DNA of 64,000 nucleotides from an uncultured Bilophila sp. GTDB taxonomy: Bacteria > Desulfobacterota > Desulfovibrionia > Desulfovibrionales > Desulfovibrionaceae. The stretch covers positions 1 through 64,000 of the forward strand of contig CAJUHZ010000013.1 in NCBI GenBank assembly GCA_910585945.1. The letters are read 5' to 3'. The notes beneath the pieces were generated by a model. The model made no database searches. It was not told where the DNA came from and saw only the letters and a program-made list of their open reading frames with translations. Of this stretch, positions 23,432 to 31,974 are shown piece by piece (position 1 is the first letter of the stretch; each line of letters opens with the position of its first letter). The translations under genes and the position numbers were made by a program.

Positions 23432-24043
23432 ATGTCCAGACTGACGCATGAAACGGCATTTGATCTTGCTCATGCGCACGTCGCCAAGTGGGAAGGGGGA
23501 TTTTTCGATCACCCCTCCGATCCGGGCGGTGTGACCATGTACGGCGTCTCCCTCATGTTCCTGAAGTCGCTGAACCTCATCGAGGGCGACATCGACGGGG
23601 ACGGAGACATCGACCGCGATGATGTGCTGAAAATCACCAAAGGCAAGGCGCGCGCCATTTTCAAGCGGCATTTTTGGGAGAAGCCACGCGCGGCAGAACT
23701 GCCGCCGCTGGTGGCCGTGGCCTTTTACGATTTCGCCGTGAACGCGGGCACAGGCCGGGCCGCCATTGTGCTGCAAGAGGGCATCAACACGCTGTACCCG
23801 AACGCTATTGCGAAACTGGCGCCCAATGTCGGCCCGCTTACCCGCGCATGGTGCGGGCGGGCCGTGCCCGAAGGGCGGCAGCTTGATCTGTGCCTCGCCT
23901 ACCTCGACCGACGCGAAGACTGGTATCGCAGACTGGCAAAGGCCAAGCCCACATCCGCGGCCTTTTTGCGCGGCTGGCTGAACCGTACCGCCGACTGCCG
24001 CGCGCTTGTCACCAGAACGGCGCACGAATGGGGGGTGGAGTAA
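23432..24043 (+). CDS. GH108-family endolysin (N-acetylmuramidase)
   Basis: A 203-residue glycosyl hydrolase 108 protein that degrades peptidoglycan at lysis. The catalytic glutamate is E21 in KWEGGFFDHPSDPGGVTMYGVS-type context. The conserved ARAIFKRHFWEKPRAAELPP and VAFYDFAVNAGTGRA blocks and a C-terminal peptidoglycan-binding part (WLNRT) follow. There is no signal peptide, so export depends on the holin encoded next. AAAAGGAGAGTGTTTTC precedes the start; the 196-bp gap before it holds no gene. Confidence 0.9.
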   Translation: MSRLTHETAFDLAHAHVAKWEGGFFDHPSDPGGVTMYGVSLMFLKSLNLIEGDIDGDGDIDRDDVLKITKGKARAIFKRHFWEKPRAAELPPLVAVAFYDFAVNAGTGRAAIVLQEGINTLYPNAIAKLAPNVGPLTRAWCGRAVPEGRQLDLCLAYLDRREDWYRRLAKAKPTSAAFLRGWLNRTADCRALVTRTAHEWGVE

Positions 24044-24603
24044 TGGACTGGAAAGACGTTGGCAAAACGATCTCCAAAGCCGCCCCCATCCTCGGCGCTG
24101 TACTTGGCGGCCCGGTTGGCGCCGCCGCTGGCGGGGCCGCCTCGCTCATTGCTTCGCTCTTCGGCTGTGAAGATGCCCCCGCGGCTGTCATGCAGGCTAT
24201 CCAGCATGACCCACAGGCTATGGTGCGCCTCAAGGAGCTGGAGGTACAGCATAGGACAGACATTCTGAAATGGAAAACGGCTCAGATTGAGGCCGAAGTT
24301 GCGGACCGCGTGAGCGCCCGACAGGCATCCGTGGACGGAGGAGACAGAACCCGCCTTTACTGGCTCACGATATTCCTCGTGGCCGTGATTTTCGCATTTC
24401 ATTATGTGGTTTTTTTCTGGGGTGTTGGAGACAACATTGACTCTGGGATGGTTGACCGCCTTCTTGGCTCGATGGGCACGCTTTTGGGCGTCATTATCGC
24501 TTTTTGGTTTGGGGCATCCCGTTCGAGCCAGAACAGCGAGACATTGCTCTACCATTCCACCCCCCTCCAGAACCTCACCAAGCAGGAAGGAGGCAAGCAA
24601 TGA
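24043..24603 (+). CDS. Holin-like membrane protein
   Basis: A 186-residue protein with a Gly/Ala-rich hydrophobic N terminus (about 14-42, ILGAVLGGPVGAAAGGAASLIASLFG), a charged helical middle and two membrane helices near the C terminus (about 105-125 LTIFLVAVIFAFHYVVFFW and 135-155 LLGSMGTLLGVIIAFWFG). This resembles the phage holin family with a SMGTLLGVIIAFWFG-type last helix. It starts within the endolysin stop (TAATG), a typical lysis-cassette coupling. Confidence 0.75.
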   Translation: MDWKDVGKTISKAAPILGAVLGGPVGAAAGGAASLIASLFGCEDAPAAVMQAIQHDPQAMVRLKELEVQHRTDILKWKTAQIEAEVADRVSARQASVDGGDRTRLYWLTIFLVAVIFAFHYVVFFWGVGDNIDSGMVDRLLGSMGTLLGVIIAFWFGASRSSQNSETLLYHSTPLQNLTKQEGGKQ

Positions 24604-24956
24604 GCAATGAAGAACCCCGGAAAAATGGGATTCAGACTGTTGCCGCACAGGTTGTGACCGGGGTTGTTATCGCGGTCCTGGTAGGCATCGGCAGCGCCGC
24701 GCTCACCGGCTGGGCGATGATGATCCGCATTGAAGGACGGCTTGCAGTGCTGGAGCGGGATGTGGCCCGGCATGAAACCACTATCAAGGAAGATCTGAAA
24801 CGCATGGAAGGAGCAAGCGTCCAGAATGCACAACGCACAGACGACCAAGAACGGCGATTGACGCATCTGGAAACCGTTTTGAGCGGTCTGCGTGACGATT
24901 TTTCCGAAGTCAGGGCGGACATCAAGTCACTCCTCAAAGCGACAGCACAGCAGTAA
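24600..24956 (+). CDS. Small membrane-anchored coiled-coil protein of the lysis cassette
   Basis: A 118-residue protein with one N-terminal membrane helix (about 18-40, VTGVVIAVLVGIGSAALTGW) and a long coiled coil in the remainder (LERDVARHETTIKEDLKRM, LETVLSGLRDDFSEVRADIK). The topology fits an i-spanin or holin-accessory protein, but no spanin lipoprotein partner is seen. It overlaps the holin gene by ATGA. Confidence 0.6.
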   Translation: MSNEEPRKNGIQTVAAQVVTGVVIAVLVGIGSAALTGWAMMIRIEGRLAVLERDVARHETTIKEDLKRMEGASVQNAQRTDDQERRLTHLETVLSGLRDDFSEVRADIKSLLKATAQQ

Positions 24957-24965
24957 GGAGGGCCT

Positions 24966-25313
24966 GTGAAAGAGATAGAGGCCGGGAACTACTGGTGTCC
25001 GATGGGACGCATCTCCATCCAGCAGGGTTCCGACAAGCCGCACATTGAAGTCGTGAAGTGCGGCGCCTTCAACCGGGCCATTATCTACGCCCCTGGTTCG
25101 CAAGACCAGGGGCAGGCCTCATATCCTTCTCGCTGTCTCGGAGTAGGCTGCGCCTGCTGGAAATGGGGCTTTTTCAGCGATCTCGGTCTCGTCCCCTCCA
25201 AACTCCGCAGGGGCAGATGCGGTTTGTGCGCCCGTAGCCAAGCCATTGTGCCGCTCTGGGCGCTGTCCATCGGGGCGGCTCTTTCGGTGTATTTTCTGCA
25301 TTGGGCCATGTGA
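24966..25313 (+). CDS. Hypothetical protein, Cys-rich with C-terminal membrane helix
   Basis: A 115-residue protein using a GTG start with AAGGAGG upstream. Cysteines at YWCPMGR, CLGVGCACWKWG and CGLC suggest a metal site in the N-terminal part; the C terminus is a membrane helix (PLWALSIGAALSVYFLHW). It follows the lysis genes and may belong to the lysis cassette. Family not recognised. Confidence 0.55.
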   Translation: MKEIEAGNYWCPMGRISIQQGSDKPHIEVVKCGAFNRAIIYAPGSQDQGQASYPSRCLGVGCACWKWGFFSDLGLVPSKLRRGRCGLCARSQAIVPLWALSIGAALSVYFLHWAM

Positions 25314-25328
25314 GCAGAAGGAGAAACG

Positions 25329-25526
25329 ATGCCGAGAACTATGGGGGTAATGGCAAGATGCAAGTCCTGTCGGAGGATGCGGCTCGTCGATATTGAAAAT
25401 GGACTCTGTATCCTGTGTGAAAACTCCGCCTTGAAGGAACAAGTGGCGCTCCTGGAGTTCCAACTCAACGAGTGTTCAAAGCAGAAGGCGGAGCTTTTGC
25501 GGCAATCAAAAAGGGGAAGCAGATGA
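25329..25526 (+). CDS. Com-like zinc-ribbon small protein
   Basis: A 65-residue protein with CKSC (about 11-14) and CILC (about 27-30), a zinc knuckle, followed by a coiled-coil helix (LKEQVALLEFQLNECSKQKAEL). Overall design resembles small zinc-finger regulators in phages such as Mu Com, but the match is structural only. It overlaps the next gene by ATGA. Confidence 0.55.
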   Translation: MPRTMGVMARCKSCRRMRLVDIENGLCILCENSALKEQVALLEFQLNECSKQKAELLRQSKRGSR

Positions 25527-25762
25527 TAGAAAAAGAGTACGGCAGCTATCAGTGCCCACGTTGTGGACAGCCTACCACATGCGTCCGTAACACAATGTCA
25601 TTTGAAAAACATATCACACGCAGGCGGGTATGCCTTACCTGTGGACAAACCCACGAAACAATCGAAATGCGCGTAGATTCCATGAGTGTATTGAATTTTG
25701 CCAACAGAATTACATGCGAGGCAGAGGCTGATGCCGCCAAGGCTGCCGGGGTATGCGCGTGA
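25523..25762 (+). CDS. Ogr-like zinc-finger small protein
   Basis: A 79-residue protein with CPRCG (about 10-14) and CLTCG (about 38-42), the spacing of a zinc ribbon (NrdR/Ogr style; QCPRCGQPTTCVRN and RRRVCLTCGQTHETIE). Ogr/Delta-type proteins activate late phage transcription, and position just before the terminase genes would suit such a role; this is inference. AAAAGGGGAAGCAG precedes ATG 25523. Confidence 0.55.
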   Translation: MIEKEYGSYQCPRCGQPTTCVRNTMSFEKHITRRRVCLTCGQTHETIEMRVDSMSVLNFANRITCEAEADAAKAAGVCA

Positions 25763-26577
25763 AGAAAACGCCAAAGTCCCGCAGGCCCATGCCTACGGGA
25801 CGGCAAAAGCTGTTCGTGGAGAATTATCTCATCACCATGAACGGCGCTGAAGCTGTGCGCGCCGCCGGATACCAGACCAAAAATCCGCGTTGTACCGCGA
25901 GTGAGCTTCTTTCAAAGCCGCACATCCAGGAAGCCATAGACAAGGGCATTGCGGATCGTGTGGCGCGTCTGCATATCACACAGGATTTTGTCCTTCTCAA
26001 GCTCGCAGAAATCGCCCAGTCGAGCATTGGGGACTACCTGCGTTTCGACCGCAACGGCGTGGAGCTGCGTGATATGAACGAAATCCCGCCGGAAAAGATT
26101 GCTTTGATAAAGGAACTCAATGAGGGCGAGCAAAAGAACATCAAGCTCGTCATGCACGACAAGATTTCCGCGCTGGACAAGCTCGCCCGGCATCTTGGAA
26201 TGTTTGAGCGTCATCGGCAGCGCCAGACGCGCCAGAGCGATTTCACGCGGCAAATCCTTACCGATGTGCGGGACAGGAAGATAGACCCGACAGAAGCCGC
26301 GCTCACGCTTGAGGCCGAGGGTTATCCTCTCCCTGAATCATTACGCCTGCTGCTCGCCAAGGCGGAGCCGGAAACACCATCCGATGACACCGGCGCATAC
26401 GCGACCATCAGCCCCGAAGAAATGGCTGAAAGAGCCAAGGCTCGGATGGAAGCCGCAGAGGCGCAACGAACAGGATTCGTCCCGGCGCGGGCAGAGGAAG
26501 TCCGGCAGATGAAAGAAGAAATGGGCGGCGGTTCCTTCCAGCCGGAGCGTGTCAGCAATGACGAAAAAGATTCGTGA
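25753..26577 (+). CDS. terS: Terminase small subunit
   Basis: A 274-residue protein with the Terminase_2 N-terminal domain (TGRQKLFVENYLITMNGAEAVRAAGY, SELLSKPHIQEAID, about 15-75), which recognises phage DNA at the packaging site. The middle includes KISALDKLARHLGMFERH, a common TerS helix. A charged C-terminal region (about 200-270) probably contacts the large subunit. The gene overlaps the previous stop by 10 bp and the large-subunit gene by 20 bp, so expression is coupled. Confidence 0.88.
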   Translation: MRVKKTPKSRRPMPTGRQKLFVENYLITMNGAEAVRAAGYQTKNPRCTASELLSKPHIQEAIDKGIADRVARLHITQDFVLLKLAEIAQSSIGDYLRFDRNGVELRDMNEIPPEKIALIKELNEGEQKNIKLVMHDKISALDKLARHLGMFERHRQRQTRQSDFTRQILTDVRDRKIDPTEAALTLEAEGYPLPESLRLLLAKAEPETPSDDTGAYATISPEEMAERAKARMEAAEAQRTGFVPARAEEVRQMKEEMGGGSFQPERVSNDEKDS

Positions 26578-28102
26578 AATTCTCCGTGACCCCAGGTATG
26601 TCGAGTTTCAAAACCGCTACTACGACAACCTGGTTGCGTATGTGCTGGACAATTCCCGCCACCAGCCGACATGGCAGCAGATGGAATTTCTTGAAGCCGT
26701 GAGCAAACCCGGTTGCCGCGTGGCCGTTTCATCAGGGCATGGCACAGGCAAAAGCGAAATGCTCGCATGGATTCTGGACTGGCACCTGCGTGTCTTCCAT
26801 TTCTCCAATGCCATGCTCACCGCCACGAACATTGAACAGGCCCGAAGTGTGGTCTGGAAGTACCTTGATGACGTGATTGCGGACGTTGAGTCCATGTATC
26901 CTTGGCAGGCCGGGTATTTCGTGAAGGAAACACGCCGCTATTTCTCGGTGCTTCACAAGGATTCGTGGTACGTCATGCCGAAAACGGCGAGCAAGGCCAA
27001 GCCGGAAAACCTCGCGGGCCAGCACAACATCAACTACCTTGTTGTGGTGGACGAAGCTTCCGGCGTGGACGATGTGATTCACGATGTTCTGAAAGGCGCC
27101 CTCACCAACGAACGCAACCGATACGTCATGACCTCCCAGCCCACCAGGGCAACAGGGCATTTTGCAGAGGCCATGACCAAACTCGCCGTCAGGGAAGGCA
27201 GCGAGAATGGTATCTATACGGCCATCACCATGAACTCGGAATTGAGCCCGCTCGTCTCGAAGCGGTTCATCCGGGACAAGCTCATAGAGTACGGCGGCCA
27301 CCACTCGCCGGAGTACCAGATTCGGGTTTTGGGCAATCTTCCCGACAACCTCTCCGGCTACCTCATCCCCCGGAGTTGGTGTGTTCAGTGTGTATCGAAC
27401 AAAATCATCCATGAGGAGGCGTGGGGCTGGGTTCTTCTCGCGGACGTGGCCGAAGGCGTTCACCGCGACTCGTCTGTGATGACCATATGTCGCGTTTCCG
27501 GCAGCGGCCCGCGGCGCATGGTGGAAACAGTTTCATGCGATGAATATCTCGACCTGGATGAAAAGCGGTTCGCGCGGCGAATCGCGGCGAAATACCATGA
27601 GCTCCCGGCGCTCACGATAGCAGTTGACGCGGACGGGGCCGGGAGAACCGTTGTCCTTGAACTCGAAGAAATGGGCATACCCGTATCCCGTATACACTGG
27701 GGCTTGCCCTGCCATGCGGCGGCGGACCAGCGGCGATATGTCAACCTGCGGGCATATGCCCACTGCAAGCTGCGGGAAGCTATTTTTGAAGAGCGATTCA
27801 GAGGGCCGGACCTCAAGAAGTTTGTCGAGCAGGCCTCCCGTCTCCCCTACAAGATTGATGAGCGCGGGCGCTATCAGATGCTCCCCAAAGACCAGATGAA
27901 AGCGCAGGGCATAAAAAGTCCGGACATATCCGACACCTGCTGTTTCGCGTTCATCGTTGACTACATCCCCGCCGACCGGGACGCCGCTATGGTTGGCGAA
28001 GAGGCCGAACTCTTGCGGATTGCGCGGGAACTTTCTCTGCTGCGGGACGGTGAAGAAACCAAAAGCCCCCGCGCTGGGCGGGAGCCGGAGGTGAGGGGAT
28101 GA
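26558..28102 (+). CDS. terL: Terminase large subunit
   Basis: A 514-residue DNA-packaging motor. Walker A GHGTGKS is at 60-66 and Walker B with catalytic DE (YLVVVDEASG) at 160-169; the QPT motif SQPTRATG lies near 196. The C-terminal RNase H-like nuclease has Asp residues in LLADVAEG (about 292-299), AVDADGAG (about 350-357) and PDISDTCCF (near 463). The start at 26558 (MTKKIREIL) was chosen over GTG 26549 because of GGAG spacing. It resembles headful-type large subunits; no cos site is evident. Confidence 0.93.
   Translation: MTKKIREILRDPRYVEFQNRYYDNLVAYVLDNSRHQPTWQQMEFLEAVSKPGCRVAVSSGHGTGKSEMLAWILDWHLRVFHFSNAMLTATNIEQARSVVWKYLDDVIADVESMYPWQAGYFVKETRRYFSVLHKDSWYVMPKTASKAKPENLAGQHNINYLVVVDEASGVDDVIHDVLKGALTNERNRYVMTSQPTRATGHFAEAMTKLAVREGSENGIYTAITMNSELSPLVSKRFIRDKLIEYGGHHSPEYQIRVLGNLPDNLSGYLIPRSWCVQCVSNKIIHEEAWGWVLLADVAEGVHRDSSVMTICRVSGSGPRRMVETVSCDEYLDLDEKRFARRIAAKYHELPALTIAVDADGAGRTVVLELEEMGIPVSRIHWGLPCHAAADQRRYVNLRAYAHCKLREAIFEERFRGPDLKKFVEQASRLPYKIDERGRYQMLPKDQMKAQGIKSPDISDTCCFAFIVDYIPADRDAAMVGEEAELLRIARELSLLRDGEETKSPRAGREPEVRG
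28061..28085 (-). terminator. Intrinsic terminator of the first Rha gene, inside terL
   Basis: On the minus strand GCTCCCGC pairs with GCGGGGGC (one G-T pair) around CCAGC, followed by TTTT. It lies 29-53 bp past the stop of the leftward Rha gene and within the last terL codons. Confidence 0.65.
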
Positions 28103-28113
28103 ATGGGAAAAGG

Positions 28114-28815
28114 CTACCTTTTCTTGCCCGGCAGGAAGTCCAGCATACTGGGCAGCTTCCGTTCAAGCTCCCTGACGATGAGGATCGGAGCGTAGGGAGT
28201 CAGACAGGGATCAGAAACGCTGACGGGAGACAGAGCCGTCTTGTCCAGCCAGTCGGAGATGACGCTGAACAAGGCGCGGGAAAGCGCTCCCCCGGTCTTG
28301 TAAACATCCACCAGGTCAAGTGCCGTGTGGAAAAGTCGCTCCCGTTCCTGCTGCGTCCTCATCCGGAACGCCTCGACTTCCTCAAGGTAGGCTTCAAACT
28401 TGTCCTTGGCCGGAGTGGGCAAGGCAAGCTGCTCCGGCGCTGGCAACGCCCTGCGGGGACGCCTCTGCCGGGCGGAGGGCTTCTTTCTCTCCAGTTGTTC
28501 CCGCATGGAATTGAAAGCGGCGATGTAGGCCAGCTTCATGCCGAGAGCCTTCTTGCCCGTGTAACCCATAACAAGGAGCATGAAACCGTCAAAAAAGACG
28601 GTGAACATGGGCCGCGGCTTACCCTGTTCATCCGTATATTCCGCCCCGTCAAAATTGACGGCGCTAAACGATTCCGGGCAGTTACCGCACAAATTACGGA
28701 TGTCTTTGAGTACGCGGTCATGCGGTTTGCCAAAATGCTCGGCGATTTTCTGCGATGTGGTCGCAGGCCTGCCATTGACCAAAGAAACAGATGGGGCAAT
28801 ACTCTGTTCAGTCAT
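28114..28815 (-). CDS. Rha-family phage regulatory protein, copy 1
   Basis: A 233-residue protein with an N-terminal Rha domain (SLVNGRPATTSQKIAEHFGK, FTVFFDGFMLLVMGYTGKKAL, FNSMREQL; about 10-110). Rha-type proteins are thought to act as phage regulators that interfere with growth in hosts lacking certain factors such as IHF. Residues 1-151 are identical to copy 2 (32026-32724), while the C-terminal 80 residues are homologous but strongly diverged. It runs against the late operon, behind the small gene at 28888, and has its own terminator. Confidence 0.85.
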   Translation of the reverse strand: MTEQSIAPSVSLVNGRPATTSQKIAEHFGKPHDRVLKDIRNLCGNCPESFSAVNFDGAEYTDEQGKPRPMFTVFFDGFMLLVMGYTGKKALGMKLAYIAAFNSMREQLERKKPSARQRRPRRALPAPEQLALPTPAKDKFEAYLEEVEAFRMRTQQERERLFHTALDLVDVYKTGGALSRALFSVISDWLDKTALSPVSVSDPCLTPYAPILIVRELERKLPSMLDFLPGKKR

Positions 28816-28855
28816 AATCTGACCTCTCCCGTAGGCCGATTGTGGTTAGGCCGTG
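28367..28855. repeat. 489-bp exact direct repeat, copy A (with 32276-32764)
   Basis: Covers the first 151 codons of Rha copy 1 and about 40 bp upstream. By eye I find no difference from 32276-32764 (offset 3909); identity ends abruptly at both sides (CCGTG|CT versus CCGTG|TC upstream). It is a direct repeat, so recombination would delete the 3.9 kb between, including tail genes. Confidence 0.85.
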
Positions 28856-28887
28856 CTGGGTGCTACCAACATCCAGTACGGTCGTTT

Positions 28888-29142
28888 TTAATACGACTCC
28901 CGGAGGGTCTTCAGCTTCATACGCCCATTCGGCGTTTCAAAGTCTCCGTCAAGGATATCGTACTCCAAATCTCCCAAGCAGGGCTCAATCCGCAGGTTGC
29001 GCAAATCTTTGACAGTGCGACCTCCGTCGAGAGCTCTTTCGTACTCGTAGGGGGTGTCGATGTCCGTGTCGCGCGGAGCCCTAACAGCGATACGGACCCC
29101 ATCCCTTTCCCAAACAGCATCTTCAAATTCTTCAACATTCAC
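28888..29142 (-). CDS. Small acidic protein upstream of Rha copy 1
   Basis: An 84-residue protein using a GTG start at 29142, directly after AGGAGGAAACTCATT; upstream in-frame ATGs would place this ribosome site inside the coding region. Sequence: EEFEDAVWERDGVRIAVRAP, DTPYEYERALDGGRTVKDL, LEYDILDGDFETPNGR, a beta-rich acidic pattern without HTH. It is probably the first gene of the leftward Rha module, with a promoter and inverted repeat in front. Function unknown; it may be a co-regulator. Confidence 0.6.
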   Translation of the reverse strand: MNVEEFEDAVWERDGVRIAVRAPRDTDIDTPYEYERALDGGRTVKDLRNLRIEPCLGDLEYDILDGDFETPNGRMKLKTLRESY

Positions 29143-29165
29143 AATGAGTTTCCTCCTAGATATGA

Positions 29166-29230
29166 GGTGCAAAGCCATTGTTTGCACCGTTGTTTTTTTC
29201 TTGTGTATATGTTTGCATTATCGTTGTCAA
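29166..29230 (-). promoter_or_regulatory. Leftward promoter and operator-like inverted repeat of Rha module 1
   Basis: Minus-strand TTGACA (29230-29225) and TATACA (29209-29204) with 15-bp spacing form a possible promoter. Downstream, GGTGCAAA (29166-29173) and TTTGCACC (29181-29188) form a perfect 8-bp inverted repeat around GCCATTG. Further TTTGCA copies occur nearby. It may be an operator or a leader hairpin. Confidence 0.5.
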
Positions 29231-29288
29231 TTATGTTGCGTTGTGTCTTGTTTGGAGGCTGTAACCTTTAGGAGGTTGGAGGTGACGC

Positions 29289-29930
29289 ATGGATGCTGAA
29301 AAAAAGAAGATTTTCACACTGTCCCTGGACAGCGAAAACAGGCACATGGCTTCGGCCATTCTCTTCGATGGGAATCGTCTCGCCATCACCCATTGCGTGC
29401 CCGTTGCCGGTCCTCCCTCGCAGTGGCGGGAAAAAATGCTTGCCGACATGGAAACGAAAGCCGCCACGGGGTTTGCCATTGCCGTGGAAGACCGCTCCGG
29501 GGCCTTTTCTCCACACGCGACATCTGTTTGCTTCGACGATGCTGAGGACGGGCGCACACTTCTCCAGCAGTCCTTTGACTGGTGGTTCTCCCTGAAGAAC
29601 TCTGGCAACCTGCTCCTGGACGCATCAGTGACGCGGTACGACATGAAAGCCGGGGAAGAAGGCTCCCTCATCGACATCAGGCACGATGAAAAGGGCCGCA
29701 TCGTGTATCACCCGAACTGGATGCAGTTCCACGGCGGCCACAAGGCCATGCTGTTGTGCGTGGCCGCCGCTATGCTGGAAGAACCGCTCTCCGGGCGTTG
29801 GATTGATACCATGCTTGCCGCCGTGTCAAAACAGCATCCCATTTCGCCATCGCCCTTCGCGTCCTGGCAGGCCATCACCATGCAGCGAGATGCCGACAGG
29901 GCCAAAGAATTGCGGGGTAGCCATGAATGA
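29289..29930 (+). CDS. Hypothetical late-operon protein
   Basis: A 213-residue protein with mixed alpha/beta character (IFTLSLDSENRHMASAILFDG, FDWWFSLKNSGNLLLDASVTRYD, GGHKAMLLCVAAAMLE). GGAGGTGACGC precedes ATG 29289. It is the first rightward gene after Rha module 1 and overlaps the gp53-like gene by 8 bp, so it is probably a baseplate or head-tail gene. No family recognised. Confidence 0.6.
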   Translation: MDAEKKKIFTLSLDSENRHMASAILFDGNRLAITHCVPVAGPPSQWREKMLADMETKAATGFAIAVEDRSGAFSPHATSVCFDDAEDGRTLLQQSFDWWFSLKNSGNLLLDASVTRYDMKAGEEGSLIDIRHDEKGRIVYHPNWMQFHGGHKAMLLCVAAAMLEEPLSGRWIDTMLAAVSKQHPISPSPFASWQAITMQRDADRAKELRGSHE

Positions 29931-30246
29931 CCGCCTCTCTCCTCTCAATATCGAAGATCCCCTTGTGCGGGTCGAGTTGTACCGCGAAATCCGGCAGGCG
30001 CAATCAGAAAGACTTGGCACGGACTGGACAGAGTATGAAATCCAGCCCGCGGATGCACTCATGCCGGAACTCATAGCCTACAGGGTGTACAAACTGGACA
30101 CGCTGAAATGGGTCGTCATGGTGGCCGCAGCGCTCGACAATCCAAGAGAAAGACTCGCCGCAGGGAGCAGGATTTTCTTGCCGTCAACGGCATGGATTCG
30201 GGAACGCATCAAACACTACCAAGAGTTTGAGCATATCGGCAGGTAG
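29923..30246 (+). CDS. Baseplate wedge gp53-like protein
   Basis: A 107-residue protein whose core (LMPELIAYRVYKLDTLKWVVMVAAALDNPRE then GSRIFLPSTAWIRERIKHY) matches the pattern of phage baseplate wedge gp53/LysM-like proteins: an aromatic Y-R-V-Y segment, a WWV-type helix and a LxxPxxxW strand. Such proteins join wedges around the hub. It starts inside the preceding stop region. Assignment is from motif pattern; size and context fit. Confidence 0.55.
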   Translation: MNDRLSPLNIEDPLVRVELYREIRQAQSERLGTDWTEYEIQPADALMPELIAYRVYKLDTLKWVVMVAAALDNPRERLAAGSRIFLPSTAWIRERIKHYQEFEHIGR

Positions 30247-30251
30247 ACGCT

Positions 30252-31376
30252 ATGGCCGAAAACAAACAGGACATCCTTCGCCAGCTCAAGGAATTTGAGA
30301 AAGAGGCCGCTGCCGAACGGCGGGAGGCCCTCGAATTGCGTGAAGACGCGGTAGGCCTGCTCACCCCGGCCTTGCTCCGCAGGCATATCAGGGCCGGAAC
30401 CGGCCTCGTGCTTGCCTATGGGCGCAAAGGGCACACGGTTGAGTTCACCATCGACGACCTCAAGCGATTTGTTGCCGCCAATGAGCGCGCGCAAAAGAAT
30501 TTTCGGCGCGAAGTCCGGGGCGTCCCTCTCATCCAGCTTGAGAAGTCATCCGACCCAGCAGACATTCAGCGGAGCCGCAATGTTCGTTCCGCCATGCTCT
30601 ACAAGGTCAACAAAAATCTTCTGCATTTCAGCGTGTCAGGGAACATCAAGGCGCATTATCAGGTGCGGGTGCGGCTCGAAGACTGGGACATGGCCCTCCA
30701 TTCAACAGCAATGCCTCTTGTGTCGGCGCGTGCCGCCGCCACGGGGCGCATCTCTTTCGACTGCTCATGCGGGCGGCATCAATTCTGGTATCGCTACCTT
30801 GCCTCAATCGGCGGCTTTGACGTGAACCCGCCCAAAGAGCAGGACTTCCCCAAGATACGGAACCCCGGCCTCAAAGGCTGCTGCTGCAAGCACGTCCTCA
30901 AAGTGCTTCGGGTCCTCAAAAGCAACACCGTCCATGCGGTGCTGGCGAGAGAAATTGAGCGTCAATCGGCCACTATCGGCTTTGCGGACACCGTGCGCTC
31001 GCGTTTCCTCAAGGATGATGAACTCCGGCGCGTTGCCCTTGCGCGCGGCGTGGCCCGAAATCCCGCAGAGGCGAGACAAGCGCAGCGCAAGTTTCTCCGC
31101 GAAGCACAAGAGTTCATTGAGGACGCAAAGAAGAAAAAAGGCGTCCACGAGTTGCAAAAGAAGCTCAAGCTGCGGAAAGGGCAGAAGGTGCCGAAAGCCC
31201 GGCTGACAGACGCGCAACGGCAAGAGATCATCCAGAGCCTTCACAACCTCACCGTGGCCGTCAAATTCAACCTGCCGGGCTTTGACATGCAGACGGGGCT
31301 TGAGAACCTGGCGAAGAAGTATGCCCTGCCGGTATCCGAACTCAAGGGCATGATGGAGAAGGAAGGCATCGCATGA
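30252..31376 (+). CDS. Phage protein with SWIM-like zinc motif
   Basis: A 374-residue basic protein. FDCSCGRHQFWYRY (about 166-179) and GCCCKHVLKVLRVL (about 213-226) give a CxCx(n)CxH arrangement like a SWIM zinc finger. The flanks are helical: a coiled coil at 1-35 and a Lys-rich helix at about 285-320, then a C-terminal helical domain. In late phage operons such proteins may be head or neck components binding DNA, but this is inference. ATGA overlaps the next gene. Confidence 0.6.
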   Translation: MAENKQDILRQLKEFEKEAAAERREALELREDAVGLLTPALLRRHIRAGTGLVLAYGRKGHTVEFTIDDLKRFVAANERAQKNFRREVRGVPLIQLEKSSDPADIQRSRNVRSAMLYKVNKNLLHFSVSGNIKAHYQVRVRLEDWDMALHSTAMPLVSARAAATGRISFDCSCGRHQFWYRYLASIGGFDVNPPKEQDFPKIRNPGLKGCCCKHVLKVLRVLKSNTVHAVLAREIERQSATIGFADTVRSRFLKDDELRRVALARGVARNPAEARQAQRKFLREAQEFIEDAKKKKGVHELQKKLKLRKGQKVPKARLTDAQRQEIIQSLHNLTVAVKFNLPGFDMQTGLENLAKKYALPVSELKGMMEKEGIA

Positions 31377-31963
31377 TTGACCAGCTCAAACCCAGAGACT
31401 TTCGCACTCCGGCCAAAATCCTTGCCCAGGACCTCAAGACCATGCTCGCGCATGATCCCAAGGCCTTTGACTGCCTCATCTTCCCGGCAATCCCCGGCCA
31501 AGAGGAAACTGTGGCCGTCTCTGAAGACCCGGTAGGAAGCATTGATGCCGCAGAGCGGGCGCAGAAGTATGGGGAGCCGGTACTTGGCCGGGCGATGATT
31601 GTTCCGGAAGAAGGGCTTGGTTTCGAGGTATTGGCGGGCGAAGTTGCCAACAGCTTCCTCGGCGTCACGGCCCCGATGAATATTCTGCTTTCCATTCCCG
31701 TGAATGACTATTCCCTCATCCAGTGGCGCGAGTACGCCACACCGGATGCAGAAGAGCCGGAACTCCGCACGGTATATGTTTTGAGCGCCAAAGCCGTTGG
31801 CCGGGTGGCCGGGGCTGGTACGGTTTACGTTTGCGCGCCGCTGCCCGCGCTGGGAGAGGCGCCGCCGGTACTCTCCGATGAAGAGGAACCCGAAGCGGGC
31901 AAGTCTGGGGCCGGCGAAGAATCCCCGAATGCGCCGCAAGCTGATACCGTGGGGGTGCTGTGA
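31373..31963 (+). CDS. Hypothetical structural-region protein
   Basis: A 196-residue protein with an ordered N-terminal 150 residues (RDFRTPAKILAQDLKTMLAHDP, FLGVTAPMNILLSIPVNDYSLIQW) and an acidic low-complexity tail (about 160-196). It is translationally coupled to the SWIM-like gene (ATGA) and is the last rightward gene before the second Rha module. Family not recognised; a virion component is likely from position. Confidence 0.55.
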   Translation: MIDQLKPRDFRTPAKILAQDLKTMLAHDPKAFDCLIFPAIPGQEETVAVSEDPVGSIDAAERAQKYGEPVLGRAMIVPEEGLGFEVLAGEVANSFLGVTAPMNILLSIPVNDYSLIQWREYATPDAEEPELRTVYVLSAKAVGRVAGAGTVYVCAPLPALGEAPPVLSDEEEPEAGKSGAGEESPNAPQADTVGVL

Positions 31964-31974
31964 TGATAAGCATG

